64,000 bases of DNA, taken from contig NZ_WUEK01000001.1 in the NCBI RefSeq assembly GCF_009823805.1, positions 330,688 to 394,687 on the forward strand, given 5' to 3'. The DNA is from Nocardioides flavescens (GTDB lineage Bacteria; Actinomycetota; Actinomycetes; Propionibacteriales; Nocardioidaceae). Positions 1 through 6,563 of this stretch are shown here, one piece after another (the stretch's first letter is position 1; every line of letters starts with the position of its first letter). The notes below the pieces were generated by a model. The model was not told the origin of the DNA, ran no database searches, and saw only the letters and a program-made list of their open reading frames with translations. A program made the translations under genes and the position numbers.

Positions 1-811
1 GCCAGACCAGCAGCCCTAGCTCGTCGCAGCGGGCGTGGAACGCCTCCGACTCGTAGGCCGCGATGCCCGGCACCCGCACCAGGTTGAGCCCGAGCGCGAC
101 GGCCTCGTCGAGCGCGTCGAGCGGACCGGGCGTCCACACCGCACCGCGGGCGAAGACGCGCACGCCGTTGACCCACAGGTCGAGGGAGTCGGTCGAGCGG
201 TTCTCGACCGTGCGGAAGCCGACCCGCAGCACGTGCCCGTCGACCTCGACGTCGTGGAGGTGGGGCGTGCCGTGGGTGTGGGGCCACCACGGCTGCGCGT
301 CGGGCACCCGCACCGAGCGCCCGTCGGACAGCTCGACGACCCCGGTGGTGCCGTCCAGCCACGTGCGTACGACGCGCGGCGGGCGAGGACCCGTCACCAG
401 CGTCACCGGCAGGTGCGGCCCGACCACGGGCGGGCCGGGCGAGAAGCCGGGCGCGCGCCCCAGCAGCTGGGTGCGCACCCAGCGCAGCCGCGCGTCCTCG
501 ACCAGCATCGTGCGCCAGCGCTGACGCGGCTTGCGGGCCGTCTCGTCGAGGACGGGCGCCAGCGGGTGCACGACGATGCGCACCTCGTGGGCCCCGGCTC
601 CCACCGGCACCTCGTGGCGCTCGAACTGCGAGCGTCCCGACGCCGCGACCTCGCCGTCGACCAGCAGGTCCCAGACCGTCGCGATGCCCTCGACCTCGAG
701 GACGCCGTCCTCGGGTGCCTCGACGCGGGCGACGAAGACGTGCTCGACCTCGTCGGCGTCCGGCCCCGGCTCCGGCGTGAGCCGGGTGAAGGAGAGGACC
801 GAGCGGGTCAC
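1..811 (-). CDS. GH2 beta-mannosidase-like protein (N-terminal part, runs off the left edge)
   Basis: The reading frame is open from a GTG at 811 to the window edge, about 270 codons. It encodes the N-terminal sandwich domain and the start of the central region of a glycoside hydrolase family 2 / beta-mannosidase-like protein. The segment nearest the edge reads LNLVRVPGIAAYESEAF followed by CDELGLLVW, the conserved stretch just before the TIM barrel of GH2 enzymes. The catalytic glutamates would lie outside the window, so activity cannot be judged. A GAGGG Shine-Dalgarno lies upstream of the GTG. It is the last visible gene of the aminoacyl-carrier-protein operon, 7 bp after the DUF1839 stop. 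This is an odd partner for that pathway and may mean that a sugar or glycoside is part of the product, which is inference. Confidence 0.75.
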   Translation of the reverse strand, partial: MTRSVLSFTRLTPEPGPDADEVEHVFVARVEAPEDGVLEVEGIATVWDLLVDGEVAASGRSQFERHEVPVGAGAHEVRIVVHPLAPVLDETARKPRQRWRTMLVEDARLRWVRTQLLGRAPGFSPGPPVVGPHLPVTLVTGPRPPRVVRTWLDGTTGVVELSDGRSVRVPDAQPWWPHTHGTPHLHDVEVDGHVLRVGFRTVENRSTDSLDLWVNGVRVFARGAVWTPGPLDALDEAVALGLNLVRVPGIAAYESEAFHARCDELGLLVW

Positions 812-818
812 GGGACCC

Positions 819-1781
819 TCACCGGACCAGTGCGTCCAGCTCGGTCATCGCGGCGTCGTAGGCCTCGGCCATCGGCCCGACGACCCCCTCGACGGAGAAG
901 GCGCGCTGCCGGGCGAGGCGGAAGAGCAGCATCTTGGAGCCGCCGACGACGTCGTCGAGGTGGGCGGCGGCCTTCTCGCCCTCCTCGCCGAAGAGCCACC
1001 GCACGTGCGCGGAGAGCAGCTCCATCGACGCTCCCACCATGCGCGGGTTGTGGAAGGCGTAGGCGTGGTAGTCCTCCGTCGAGCCCTCGAGCAGCACCGG
1101 CAGGTCGGCGGCCAGGGTCGCGGCGAACCGCACGAAGGGGTTGTCGGCCGGGCGTCGGGCGAGGAACTCGGCGAACCGGCCCCGCGCCACCGCCTTGAGC
1201 TCCTCACCGGTCGGCACCGGTCCGGCGCCGAAGCGGATCAGCTCGACGTACGTCGGCAGGTGGCCGTCGCCGTCGTAGGTCGCGAACAGCTTGTCGAAGT
1301 CCTCACCGCTGAGCTCGTGGTAGGCGGTGTTGTGGAAGTAGCGCAGGACCTTCGCCTCGACGTCGATCGACTCGGCGACGATCGTCGACTTCACGTGGGC
1401 GCTGCGGTAGGAGGTCGCGGCGACGTCGGGCAGGTAGAACGAGTCGACCTCCGGCATCACCGTCTGCCCGACCGCCAGGCGGGAGGCGATGAGGTCGGGG
1501 AAGCCGCGGTAGGGCTGCACCTCGTGCAGGTCGATGCCGTAGAGAGCGAACAGGTCGCCGGGGGTCGGCTTGAAGAAGGTCCACTGGTCGAGCTCGAGGT
1601 CGGCCATCACCGCGCCGCCGAGCATCGCCTCGGGCTCGAGGCCGGCCGAGGCGATCAGCTCGACCAGGCAGTCGACGTAGCAGTTGGTCTCGGAGTAGGT
1701 CCGCTCGTCGTCGTGCAGCGGGTGCACGGCGTACGCCGCGGGGTCGAGGTCGAAGAGTCGGACGAGGCTCACGCGGCTCAC
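819..1781 (-). CDS. DUF1839 family protein
   Basis: A 320-residue protein starting VSRVSLVRLFDLD and matching the DUF1839 family, which has no established activity. Recognisable features are an N-terminal segment rich in acidic and aromatic residues with ETNCYVD (about residues 28-34), a central FHNTAYHEL stretch, and a C-terminal all-helical half. The start is the GTG at 1781, whose GTGA overlaps the TGA of the upstream alpha/beta-hydrolase (1778-1780), so the two are translationally coupled. From memory, DUF1839 genes recur beside amino acid:[carrier protein] ligases. A role in releasing or transferring the carrier-bound aminoacyl group is therefore a reasonable inference, but nothing in the sequence proves it. 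There is no signal peptide or membrane segment, so it is probably cytoplasmic. Confidence 0.85.
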   Translation of the reverse strand: MSRVSLVRLFDLDPAAYAVHPLHDDERTYSETNCYVDCLVELIASAGLEPEAMLGGAVMADLELDQWTFFKPTPGDLFALYGIDLHEVQPYRGFPDLIASRLAVGQTVMPEVDSFYLPDVAATSYRSAHVKSTIVAESIDVEAKVLRYFHNTAYHELSGEDFDKLFATYDGDGHLPTYVELIRFGAGPVPTGEELKAVARGRFAEFLARRPADNPFVRFAATLAADLPVLLEGSTEDYHAYAFHNPRMVGASMELLSAHVRWLFGEEGEKAAAHLDDVVGGSKMLLFRLARQRAFSVEGVVGPMAEAYDAAMTELDALVR

Positions 1782-3565
1782 GCCTTCCTGGCGGTGGGGT
1801 TCGAGGACCGGGGTGGAGAGGTCAGGGGCAGCTGACGGGACAGGAACGCCGTCGCGCGCTCGTAGCCGAGCAGCTGCGCACGGCGCGAGAGCAGCGAGTG
1901 GTCGATGGCGTCGTCGTCGGTGAAGCCGAAGCGCCCGGTGCGCCGCATCCACCAGAACAGCGGACGCAGGGCGTAGACCTCGGTGAAGTGCTGCGCGTCG
2001 TCGTGACAGGCGATGACCTCGACGGCCGTGCCGCGGCGCAGGACGCGCCACAGGATCAGCAACGGGGCGTGCCACAGCGCGAACTCGCGGTAGATGCGCC
2101 AGATGCCGCCCGCCAGGATCCGCCGGTGCCGTGCCAGTCGGGCGATCGGGGCGACCGGCAGGGCCGCGGCGCGGCGCCGGTCGGTGTAGACGGCGGTGCC
2201 CTTGGCCGCGGGGTAGAGCGTGAGGCGCGGGTTGATGGCGAAGACCGCGTCGACGTGCTCCCACATCGCGACCTCGAGGGCGGAGTAGGAGCCGGAGCAG
2301 AGCCCGACGATGCCGACGCGGGCGCCGTCGGCGCGCAGCTCGGTGACGAGGTGGCGCATGTCGTCGATCCACTCCGGGGCGAACGCCCGGTCGTCGGCCT
2401 GCCCGGGCGGCGTCGGGCTGTCGCCGACCCCGCTCTGGTCGATGCGCACCACGCGGTAGCCCTGGGCGGCCCACCGGCGCGCCCACTCGACCCAGCGGCG
2501 GCCGGGGCCGATGTGGTGCTCGGCGGCGACGTTGACCAGGACGACCCACGGCACCGGCCCGTGGGCGGAGCGCTCGGCGAGGTCGAGCGGCTCGTCGACG
2601 ATGCCGACGATGCGCGCGGGCCCGGAGCGGGCCACCCGCTCACGCACCGGCGAGCCACCGTCGGCCTCCGACCCGATCACGACCGCGCGCTCCTCGGGTG
2701 CCTTGACCGGCACCGGCGCCTGGTCGGCGAAGCCGTCGGCCACGAACTCCACGACCCGGCGCAGCGGCGCCTCGGGCACGACGCTCAGCTCGGGGGGTAC
2801 GTCGAGCAGCTGGCCCTGGCCGTCGGCGGCACCGGTCTCGAGCCGCTCCCCCTCGGCCTGCATCCGCGTCGACAGTGCGGGAGCGACCGGGCGGTCGACG
2901 CGGGTCAGCAGCAGGGTCCGCTCGGCGAGCGGCCGCGTGGCGGGCAGCTTGCCGAGGTCGACGCGGCGCAGCCCCGAGGCGGTCGCGGTGTCGTACTGGA
3001 ACCCCGGCGTGTGGCGCCACCCCTCCTCGAGCCCCTCGGCCGAGTCGGCGTTCTCACCGAAGCCGAAGAGCGCCTCGCCCTCGCGCAGGAAGGTGCGCCC
3101 CGAGACGCAGGGGTCCCAGAGCACGAGCGAGGAGAACGCCGGCTCCTCGCCCGCCGCGGCGTGGACGCCGGCGAGCGTGGCGCCGAGGCGCATCCCGACG
3201 GCGGCGACCCCGGGCTCGGCGGGGACGCCGAGGTCGAGCAGGTGCTGGCGGGCCGCCTCGATCGAGGCGAGCCAGGCCTCGACCCGATCGGGCTCGTCCT
3301 GCAGCCCGGCCGAGTCGCCGGTGCCGTCGTAGTCGAAGCGCAGCGCGACCAGCCCGCGTCCCGCGAGGGCCTCGGCGAGCCGGCGGAACGTGCGGTGCGC
3401 GGCGCGCCCCTCCTCGCCGACCGGCGGGCACAGCACGACCCCGCCGCGCGCTGTGCCGTCAGACGGCCGCGAGACCCAGCCCCACAGGGGCCGGTCCTCG
3501 GGTCCGAACCAGACCTGGGTGCTGGTGACCCCGCTCTCGACCCGGCTGACGTCCGCGGTCAGCAC
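1778..3565 (-). CDS. Tandem alpha/beta-hydrolase, two hydrolase domains in one chain
   Basis: A 595-residue protein with two alpha/beta-hydrolase domains, about residues 15-290 and 325-580. The first resembles exosortase-system-associated or serine-aminopeptidase-like hydrolases (RFDYDGTGDSAG at 76-87), but its nucleophile elbow reads G-M-R-L-G with Arg126 where Ser is expected, so it is probably non-catalytic. The second has the elbow G-L-C-S-G with Cys423 in the nucleophile position and a preceding RIDQSGVGDSPTP motif. The start is the GTG at 3565, which overlaps the end of the ligase gene by 7 bp; its own stop overlaps the DUF1839 start. In context it could be a thioesterase or acyltransferase releasing the carrier-bound product, which is inference. 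The Cys elbow would suit acyl transfer as well as hydrolysis. Confidence 0.85.
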   Translation of the reverse strand: MLTADVSRVESGVTSTQVWFGPEDRPLWGWVSRPSDGTARGGVVLCPPVGEEGRAAHRTFRRLAEALAGRGLVALRFDYDGTGDSAGLQDEPDRVEAWLASIEAARQHLLDLGVPAEPGVAAVGMRLGATLAGVHAAAGEEPAFSSLVLWDPCVSGRTFLREGEALFGFGENADSAEGLEEGWRHTPGFQYDTATASGLRRVDLGKLPATRPLAERTLLLTRVDRPVAPALSTRMQAEGERLETGAADGQGQLLDVPPELSVVPEAPLRRVVEFVADGFADQAPVPVKAPEERAVVIGSEADGGSPVRERVARSGPARIVGIVDEPLDLAERSAHGPVPWVVLVNVAAEHHIGPGRRWVEWARRWAAQGYRVVRIDQSGVGDSPTPPGQADDRAFAPEWIDDMRHLVTELRADGARVGIVGLCSGSYSALEVAMWEHVDAVFAINPRLTLYPAAKGTAVYTDRRRAAALPVAPIARLARHRRILAGGIWRIYREFALWHAPLLILWRVLRRGTAVEVIACHDDAQHFTEVYALRPLFWWMRRTGRFGFTDDDAIDHSLLSRRAQLLGYERATAFLSRQLPLTSPPRSSNPTARKA

Positions 3566-4479
3566 TGCAGGGCCGACCTCACCTCTGCGGGCCACCCCGC
3601 GACGTCGACCCCGTGGACGGCGAAGAGCGCGAGGGTGATCCGGTCGAGACCGAAGCCGATGCACGAGCTGTGGGCCGGGGTGCCGTCGGCCAGGTGCAGG
3701 CCGAAGGTGTCCCCGAAGTGGTCCTCGTGGTAGTTCGAGGAGCCGATGGCGGTCGGGCGCACGTCGGTGAGGTCGACGACCATCTCGTACTTCAGCGACG
3801 ACTCGAGCTGGTTGGCCGCGAGCATCTTGCCGACCCGGCCGAAGAAGGGGTCGTTGGCGGCCTCGGAGCGCACCGGCAGCCCGAGCTCGCCGAGCGCCGC
3901 GAGCCCGCGGTCGAGCCACTCGTCGCGGTGGGCGAGGGCCTGCGCCGGGGTGCCGATGCGGACGTACTCGTAGATGCGGAACATCTGCATCCGGGCCGGG
4001 TCGAGGCTCGGCTCGTGGCGGAACGACCAGCCGCTGCACTCTTCGTCCAGCCCGTCCTCGGGCACGTCGGTGGGCAGGGTGCCGTAGAGCGGGTGGCAGA
4101 CCGAGGAGGGCAGCACGACCTCGCCGGGCGTCAGGTGCGAGGTCCAGTCGCCGCCGTCCTCGAGGACGGCGAGCAGCGCGCGGTGCTCCTTGTCGGTGCC
4201 GTCGAAGACGTCGATGGAGCCGACGAGGTCGGGGAAGGAGCGCAGGTAGTCGGTCTTGAGGAACTCCTCGCGCGGCATGACCGGCGGGAACCACCGGCGC
4301 GGCGCGTCGGTCGCGACGCGCTTGCCCATGACGTGCTGCTCGACGCCGCGCAGGACCCGCTCCCAGTCCCAGGAGCGGTGGTAGACGCCGTCGACCGCGG
4401 TGGTCCGGAAGACCCCGGCCTCCTCGAGCGTCGTGCGCAGGTCGTCGGGGGTGGTGTACGGCGCCCCGCCCTCGGCCAT
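3559..4479 (-). CDS. Amino acid--[carrier protein] ligase (class II aaRS homologue)
   Basis: A 306-residue protein with a class II aminoacyl-tRNA synthetase catalytic core related to atypical SerRS but without a tRNA-binding arm. Known relatives in Bradyrhizobium and Agrobacterium activate glycine or alanine with ATP and load it on the phosphopantetheine of a small carrier protein rather than on tRNA. Visible core elements include FRHEPSLDPARMQMFRIYEYVRIG (motif 2-like, about 152-175) and SSCIGFGLDRITLALFA (motif 3-like, near 272-288, with GFGLDR). A conserved Cys in SSVCHPLYG is typical of the family, where it helps bind zinc. The ATG at 4479 is in an ATGA overlap with the upstream flavoprotein gene, which fixes the start. 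The neighbouring carrier protein at 5678-5941 is the obvious substrate. Confidence 0.9.
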   Translation of the reverse strand: MAEGGAPYTTPDDLRTTLEEAGVFRTTAVDGVYHRSWDWERVLRGVEQHVMGKRVATDAPRRWFPPVMPREEFLKTDYLRSFPDLVGSIDVFDGTDKEHRALLAVLEDGGDWTSHLTPGEVVLPSSVCHPLYGTLPTDVPEDGLDEECSGWSFRHEPSLDPARMQMFRIYEYVRIGTPAQALAHRDEWLDRGLAALGELGLPVRSEAANDPFFGRVGKMLAANQLESSLKYEMVVDLTDVRPTAIGSSNYHEDHFGDTFGLHLADGTPAHSSCIGFGLDRITLALFAVHGVDVAGWPAEVRSALQC

Positions 4480-5678
4480 CAGAACTCCCGCTGCATCAGC
4501 GCGAGCTGGGCGGTGTTGCCGGCGATGCGGTCGTTGTTGACCATCACGGCCGCGCCGTGGGCGTCGCGCAGCAGACGGCCGAGCGAGAACTCCGTGTCCT
4601 CGCGGTAGCCCTGGATGCCGCAGATCAGCAGCGCCTGGTTGACCACGTCGACGACCTCGGTCGAGGCCGAGATCTTCAGGGTGTTGATCGCGACCATGAA
4701 GTCGATCGAGCCGAGCGCCTCCGGGTCGTCCTGGATCTGCTCGTAGCGGGTCATCATCGAGTCGACCGAGGCGGCGAACTCCTGACGCGTCACCATGAGC
4801 GCGGCGAGGCGGGCCGAGGCGGGCGGGGTCTGGCCGGGGTTCTTGCGGGCGGCCTTCTGCACGAAGCGCTGGGCGCGCCACGAGGCCTCCTCGGCGAGCC
4901 CGAGCCACAGCGAGCCCCACAGCAGGTGGGCCACCGGCAGCATCGTCTGCGCCGAGATGTCGCCGAACGAGTCGTCGTGGATCAGCGCCGCGTCGCCGGT
5001 CGCCTCGAGGGTGAAGCCCAGCGAGCAGGTGCCGCGGAAGCCCATCGTGTCCCAGCCGCTGAGCGGTGTCAGGTGCACGGCGGCGGACTCGCAGACCGCG
5101 AGCACCTGGTCGCTGGCCGGGCTGTCCTCGGCGCGGCGGGCGGTCGTGAAGATCGCGTCGGCGTACTGGCCGTAGGAGATGACCGGCGCCTGCTTGGTGA
5201 CCTTGAAGGTCTGGCCGGGGCCGTCGTCGCCGACGCGCTCGACGTAGCAGGAGGAGTTGCGGGTGTTGCCGCCGATGCCCACCTCGGTGGTCGCCGAGGC
5301 GAGCAGCAGCTGCTCCGCCGCGACGCGGCGGGCGTAGTCGCGCAGCGCCTCGGAGCGGCCGTGACGCACCAGGCTGGCCACCTGGATGTGGTGCATCGCG
5401 AGGATCATCGCCGAGGAGGCGCAGTAGCGCGCGACGGTGCGCACGATCGCCGCGGTGGTCCGCACGTCGTGGCCGAGGCCGCCGAGCTCGGTCGGCACCA
5501 TCGCCCCGAGCAGGCGCTCGGCGCGGAACGCGTCGACGGTCTCCTTCGGGAACCGGCCCTCGCGGTCGACGTCGGCGGCGTGGACCGCCGCGGTCTCCTT
5601 GCCGATCCGGTGGGCGAGCGCGACGGCCTCGCGCAGCACGGACGGGTCGGTCGTGCCCGGGGCGGTGAGGATGCTCAT
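4479..5678 (-). CDS. Acyl-CoA dehydrogenase-family flavoprotein
   Basis: A 399-residue protein with the N-terminal helical, middle beta and C-terminal helical domains of acyl-CoA dehydrogenases. It contains MVPTELGGLG (about 60-70), a substrate/flavin segment with ATTEVGIGGN, and the C-terminal LLICGIQGYREDTEFSLGRLLRDAHGAAVM, which corresponds to the FAD-contacting end. It lies between the carrier protein and the aminoacyl-carrier ligase with ATGA overlaps on both sides (start 5678, stop 4479). Flavoproteins of this family are known to oxidise aminoacyl groups tethered to carrier proteins, for example prolyl to pyrrolyl thioesters. I infer that this one acts on the aminoacyl-carrier protein rather than on CoA esters. 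The acid/base residue cannot be assigned confidently without alignment. Confidence 0.88.
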   Translation of the reverse strand: MSILTAPGTTDPSVLREAVALAHRIGKETAAVHAADVDREGRFPKETVDAFRAERLLGAMVPTELGGLGHDVRTTAAIVRTVARYCASSAMILAMHHIQVASLVRHGRSEALRDYARRVAAEQLLLASATTEVGIGGNTRNSSCYVERVGDDGPGQTFKVTKQAPVISYGQYADAIFTTARRAEDSPASDQVLAVCESAAVHLTPLSGWDTMGFRGTCSLGFTLEATGDAALIHDDSFGDISAQTMLPVAHLLWGSLWLGLAEEASWRAQRFVQKAARKNPGQTPPASARLAALMVTRQEFAASVDSMMTRYEQIQDDPEALGSIDFMVAINTLKISASTEVVDVVNQALLICGIQGYREDTEFSLGRLLRDAHGAAVMVNNDRIAGNTAQLALMQREF

Positions 5679-5941
5679 CAGGCGCTCGCTCCCTCGACCT
5701 CGAGCTCGGCGAGCGCCGCGCGGATGTTGGCGATGGAGGCGAACGTCGACTTCTTCAGCATCTGCTGGGGGAACTCCACGTCCCACTCGTCCTCGCAGGC
5801 GAGCATGACCGTGACCGACGCGTGCGAGGTCATGCCTGCGGTGTAGAGGTCGTCGGTGTCGGAGAGCGACGCGACGTCGACGCCGAGCCGGGCGTGCTCG
5901 GCGAGGAGCGCGCGGATGGAGTCGGTGACGGTGCTGCTCAT
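5678..5941 (-). CDS. Small acyl/aminoacyl carrier protein
   Basis: An 87-residue acidic helical protein of the acyl carrier protein fold. The phosphopantetheine attachment serine is predicted as Ser39 in DDLYTAGMTSHASV. This is not the usual DSL motif but the G-x-T-S-H-A-(S/T)-V form that I associate with partners of amino acid:[carrier protein] ligases. The downstream segment (DEWDVEFPQQMLKKSTFASI) is the typical helix II-III region. The ATG at 5941 is in an ATGA overlap with the phosphopantetheinyl transferase stop, and its own stop overlaps the flavoprotein start, so every operon member near it is coupled. It is cytoplasmic and is expected to carry an amino acid as a thioester. Confidence 0.92.
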   Translation of the reverse strand: MSSTVTDSIRALLAEHARLGVDVASLSDTDDLYTAGMTSHASVTVMLACEDEWDVEFPQQMLKKSTFASIANIRAALAELEVEGASA

Positions 5942-6411
5942 GCGGTGGTTCCCCCGTGCTCGGTGTGGTGGTCGGTGTGGTGGTCGTCGTGCTGATCGGT
6001 GTGCTGGTGGTGTGGGTCCGTGGTGGGCGCGACCATCGCCACGGCGACGGCCATCGCGTGGTCGCCGCTGTGGCTGAGGCTCACGTCGACGGGCCCGAGG
6101 CCGACAGCCTCGGCGAGATCGCGGGCGCGGTCTGTCAGGCGCACGACAGGCCGGCCGGCTTCTTGGTCGACCTCGACGGAGCGCAGGTCGACGCCGTCCG
6201 CGGTGCCGATCAGCTTGAGCACCGCCTCCTTGGCGGCGAACCGCGCAGCCAGCGAGGCCGCGCCGCCGATCCGGCCCGCACGCTGCTCGACCGGGGTGTA
6301 GACGCGGTCGAGGTAGCGGTCACCGAAGGTGCGGATCGCGTCCGCGACGTCCTCGATCCGCTGCAGGTCGCACCCCGTCCGGACCCGGGGTGGATGTGTG
6401 CGTGCCCGCAT
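5938..6411 (-). CDS. AcpS-type holo-carrier-protein synthase
   Basis: About 157 residues. It transfers 4'-phosphopantetheine from CoA to a carrier-protein serine. Signatures are GCDLQRIEDV near the N-terminus (matching GVDLVEI of AcpS, with the Mg-binding Asp), RFAAKEAVLKLIG in the middle and VSLSHSGDHAMAVAVA at the C-terminus. The C-terminal tail is His/Asp/Thr-rich (many HxxxH units after PTTDP), is probably disordered and could bind metal. The first gene of the operon, it overlaps the carrier-protein start by ATGA, so it is probably the dedicated activator of that carrier. I prefer the ATG at 6411 (GAGGG just upstream) to an in-frame ATG at 6453 that would lie inside the putative operator. 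Confidence 0.88.
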   Translation of the reverse strand: MRARTHPPRVRTGCDLQRIEDVADAIRTFGDRYLDRVYTPVEQRAGRIGGAASLAARFAAKEAVLKLIGTADGVDLRSVEVDQEAGRPVVRLTDRARDLAEAVGLGPVDVSLSHSGDHAMAVAVAMVAPTTDPHHQHTDQHDDHHTDHHTEHGGTTA

Positions 6412-6447
6412 GGGCCCTCGTCCCCCAACGTGTGTGCACTGCTCCGT

Positions 6448-6476
6448 GCGCATTCATCATGCGCCCGTAGAGCCTA
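6448..6476 (-). promoter_or_regulatory. Putative promoter and operator of the aminoacyl-carrier-protein operon
   Basis: Read on the minus strand, a TAGGCT -10-like hexamer (6476-6471) is followed by an inverted repeat GCGCAT-N5-ATGCGC (6448-6464) at or just after the expected transcription start. A repressor bound there would block the operon. No regulator gene is adjacent, so the binding protein is unknown. The leader would run about 40-55 nt to the ATG at 6411. Confidence 0.4.
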
Positions 6477-6551
6477 TCGCCGCAGGTGGGGCGCGGTGGC
6501 GGCTTTGCACAGCCCGCCCACCCGTGTTCGTCGTCACCGGCGGGCGGACCC

Positions 6552-6563
6552 TAGGATTTCGCC
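6552..6563 (+). promoter_or_regulatory. Leaderless-type -10 element of valS
   Basis: TAGGAT at 6552-6557 is followed by 6 nt and the valS ATG at 6564. This places the expected transcription start at the A of the start codon. No Shine-Dalgarno precedes the ATG, which fits leaderless translation as is common in actinobacteria. Confidence 0.6.
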
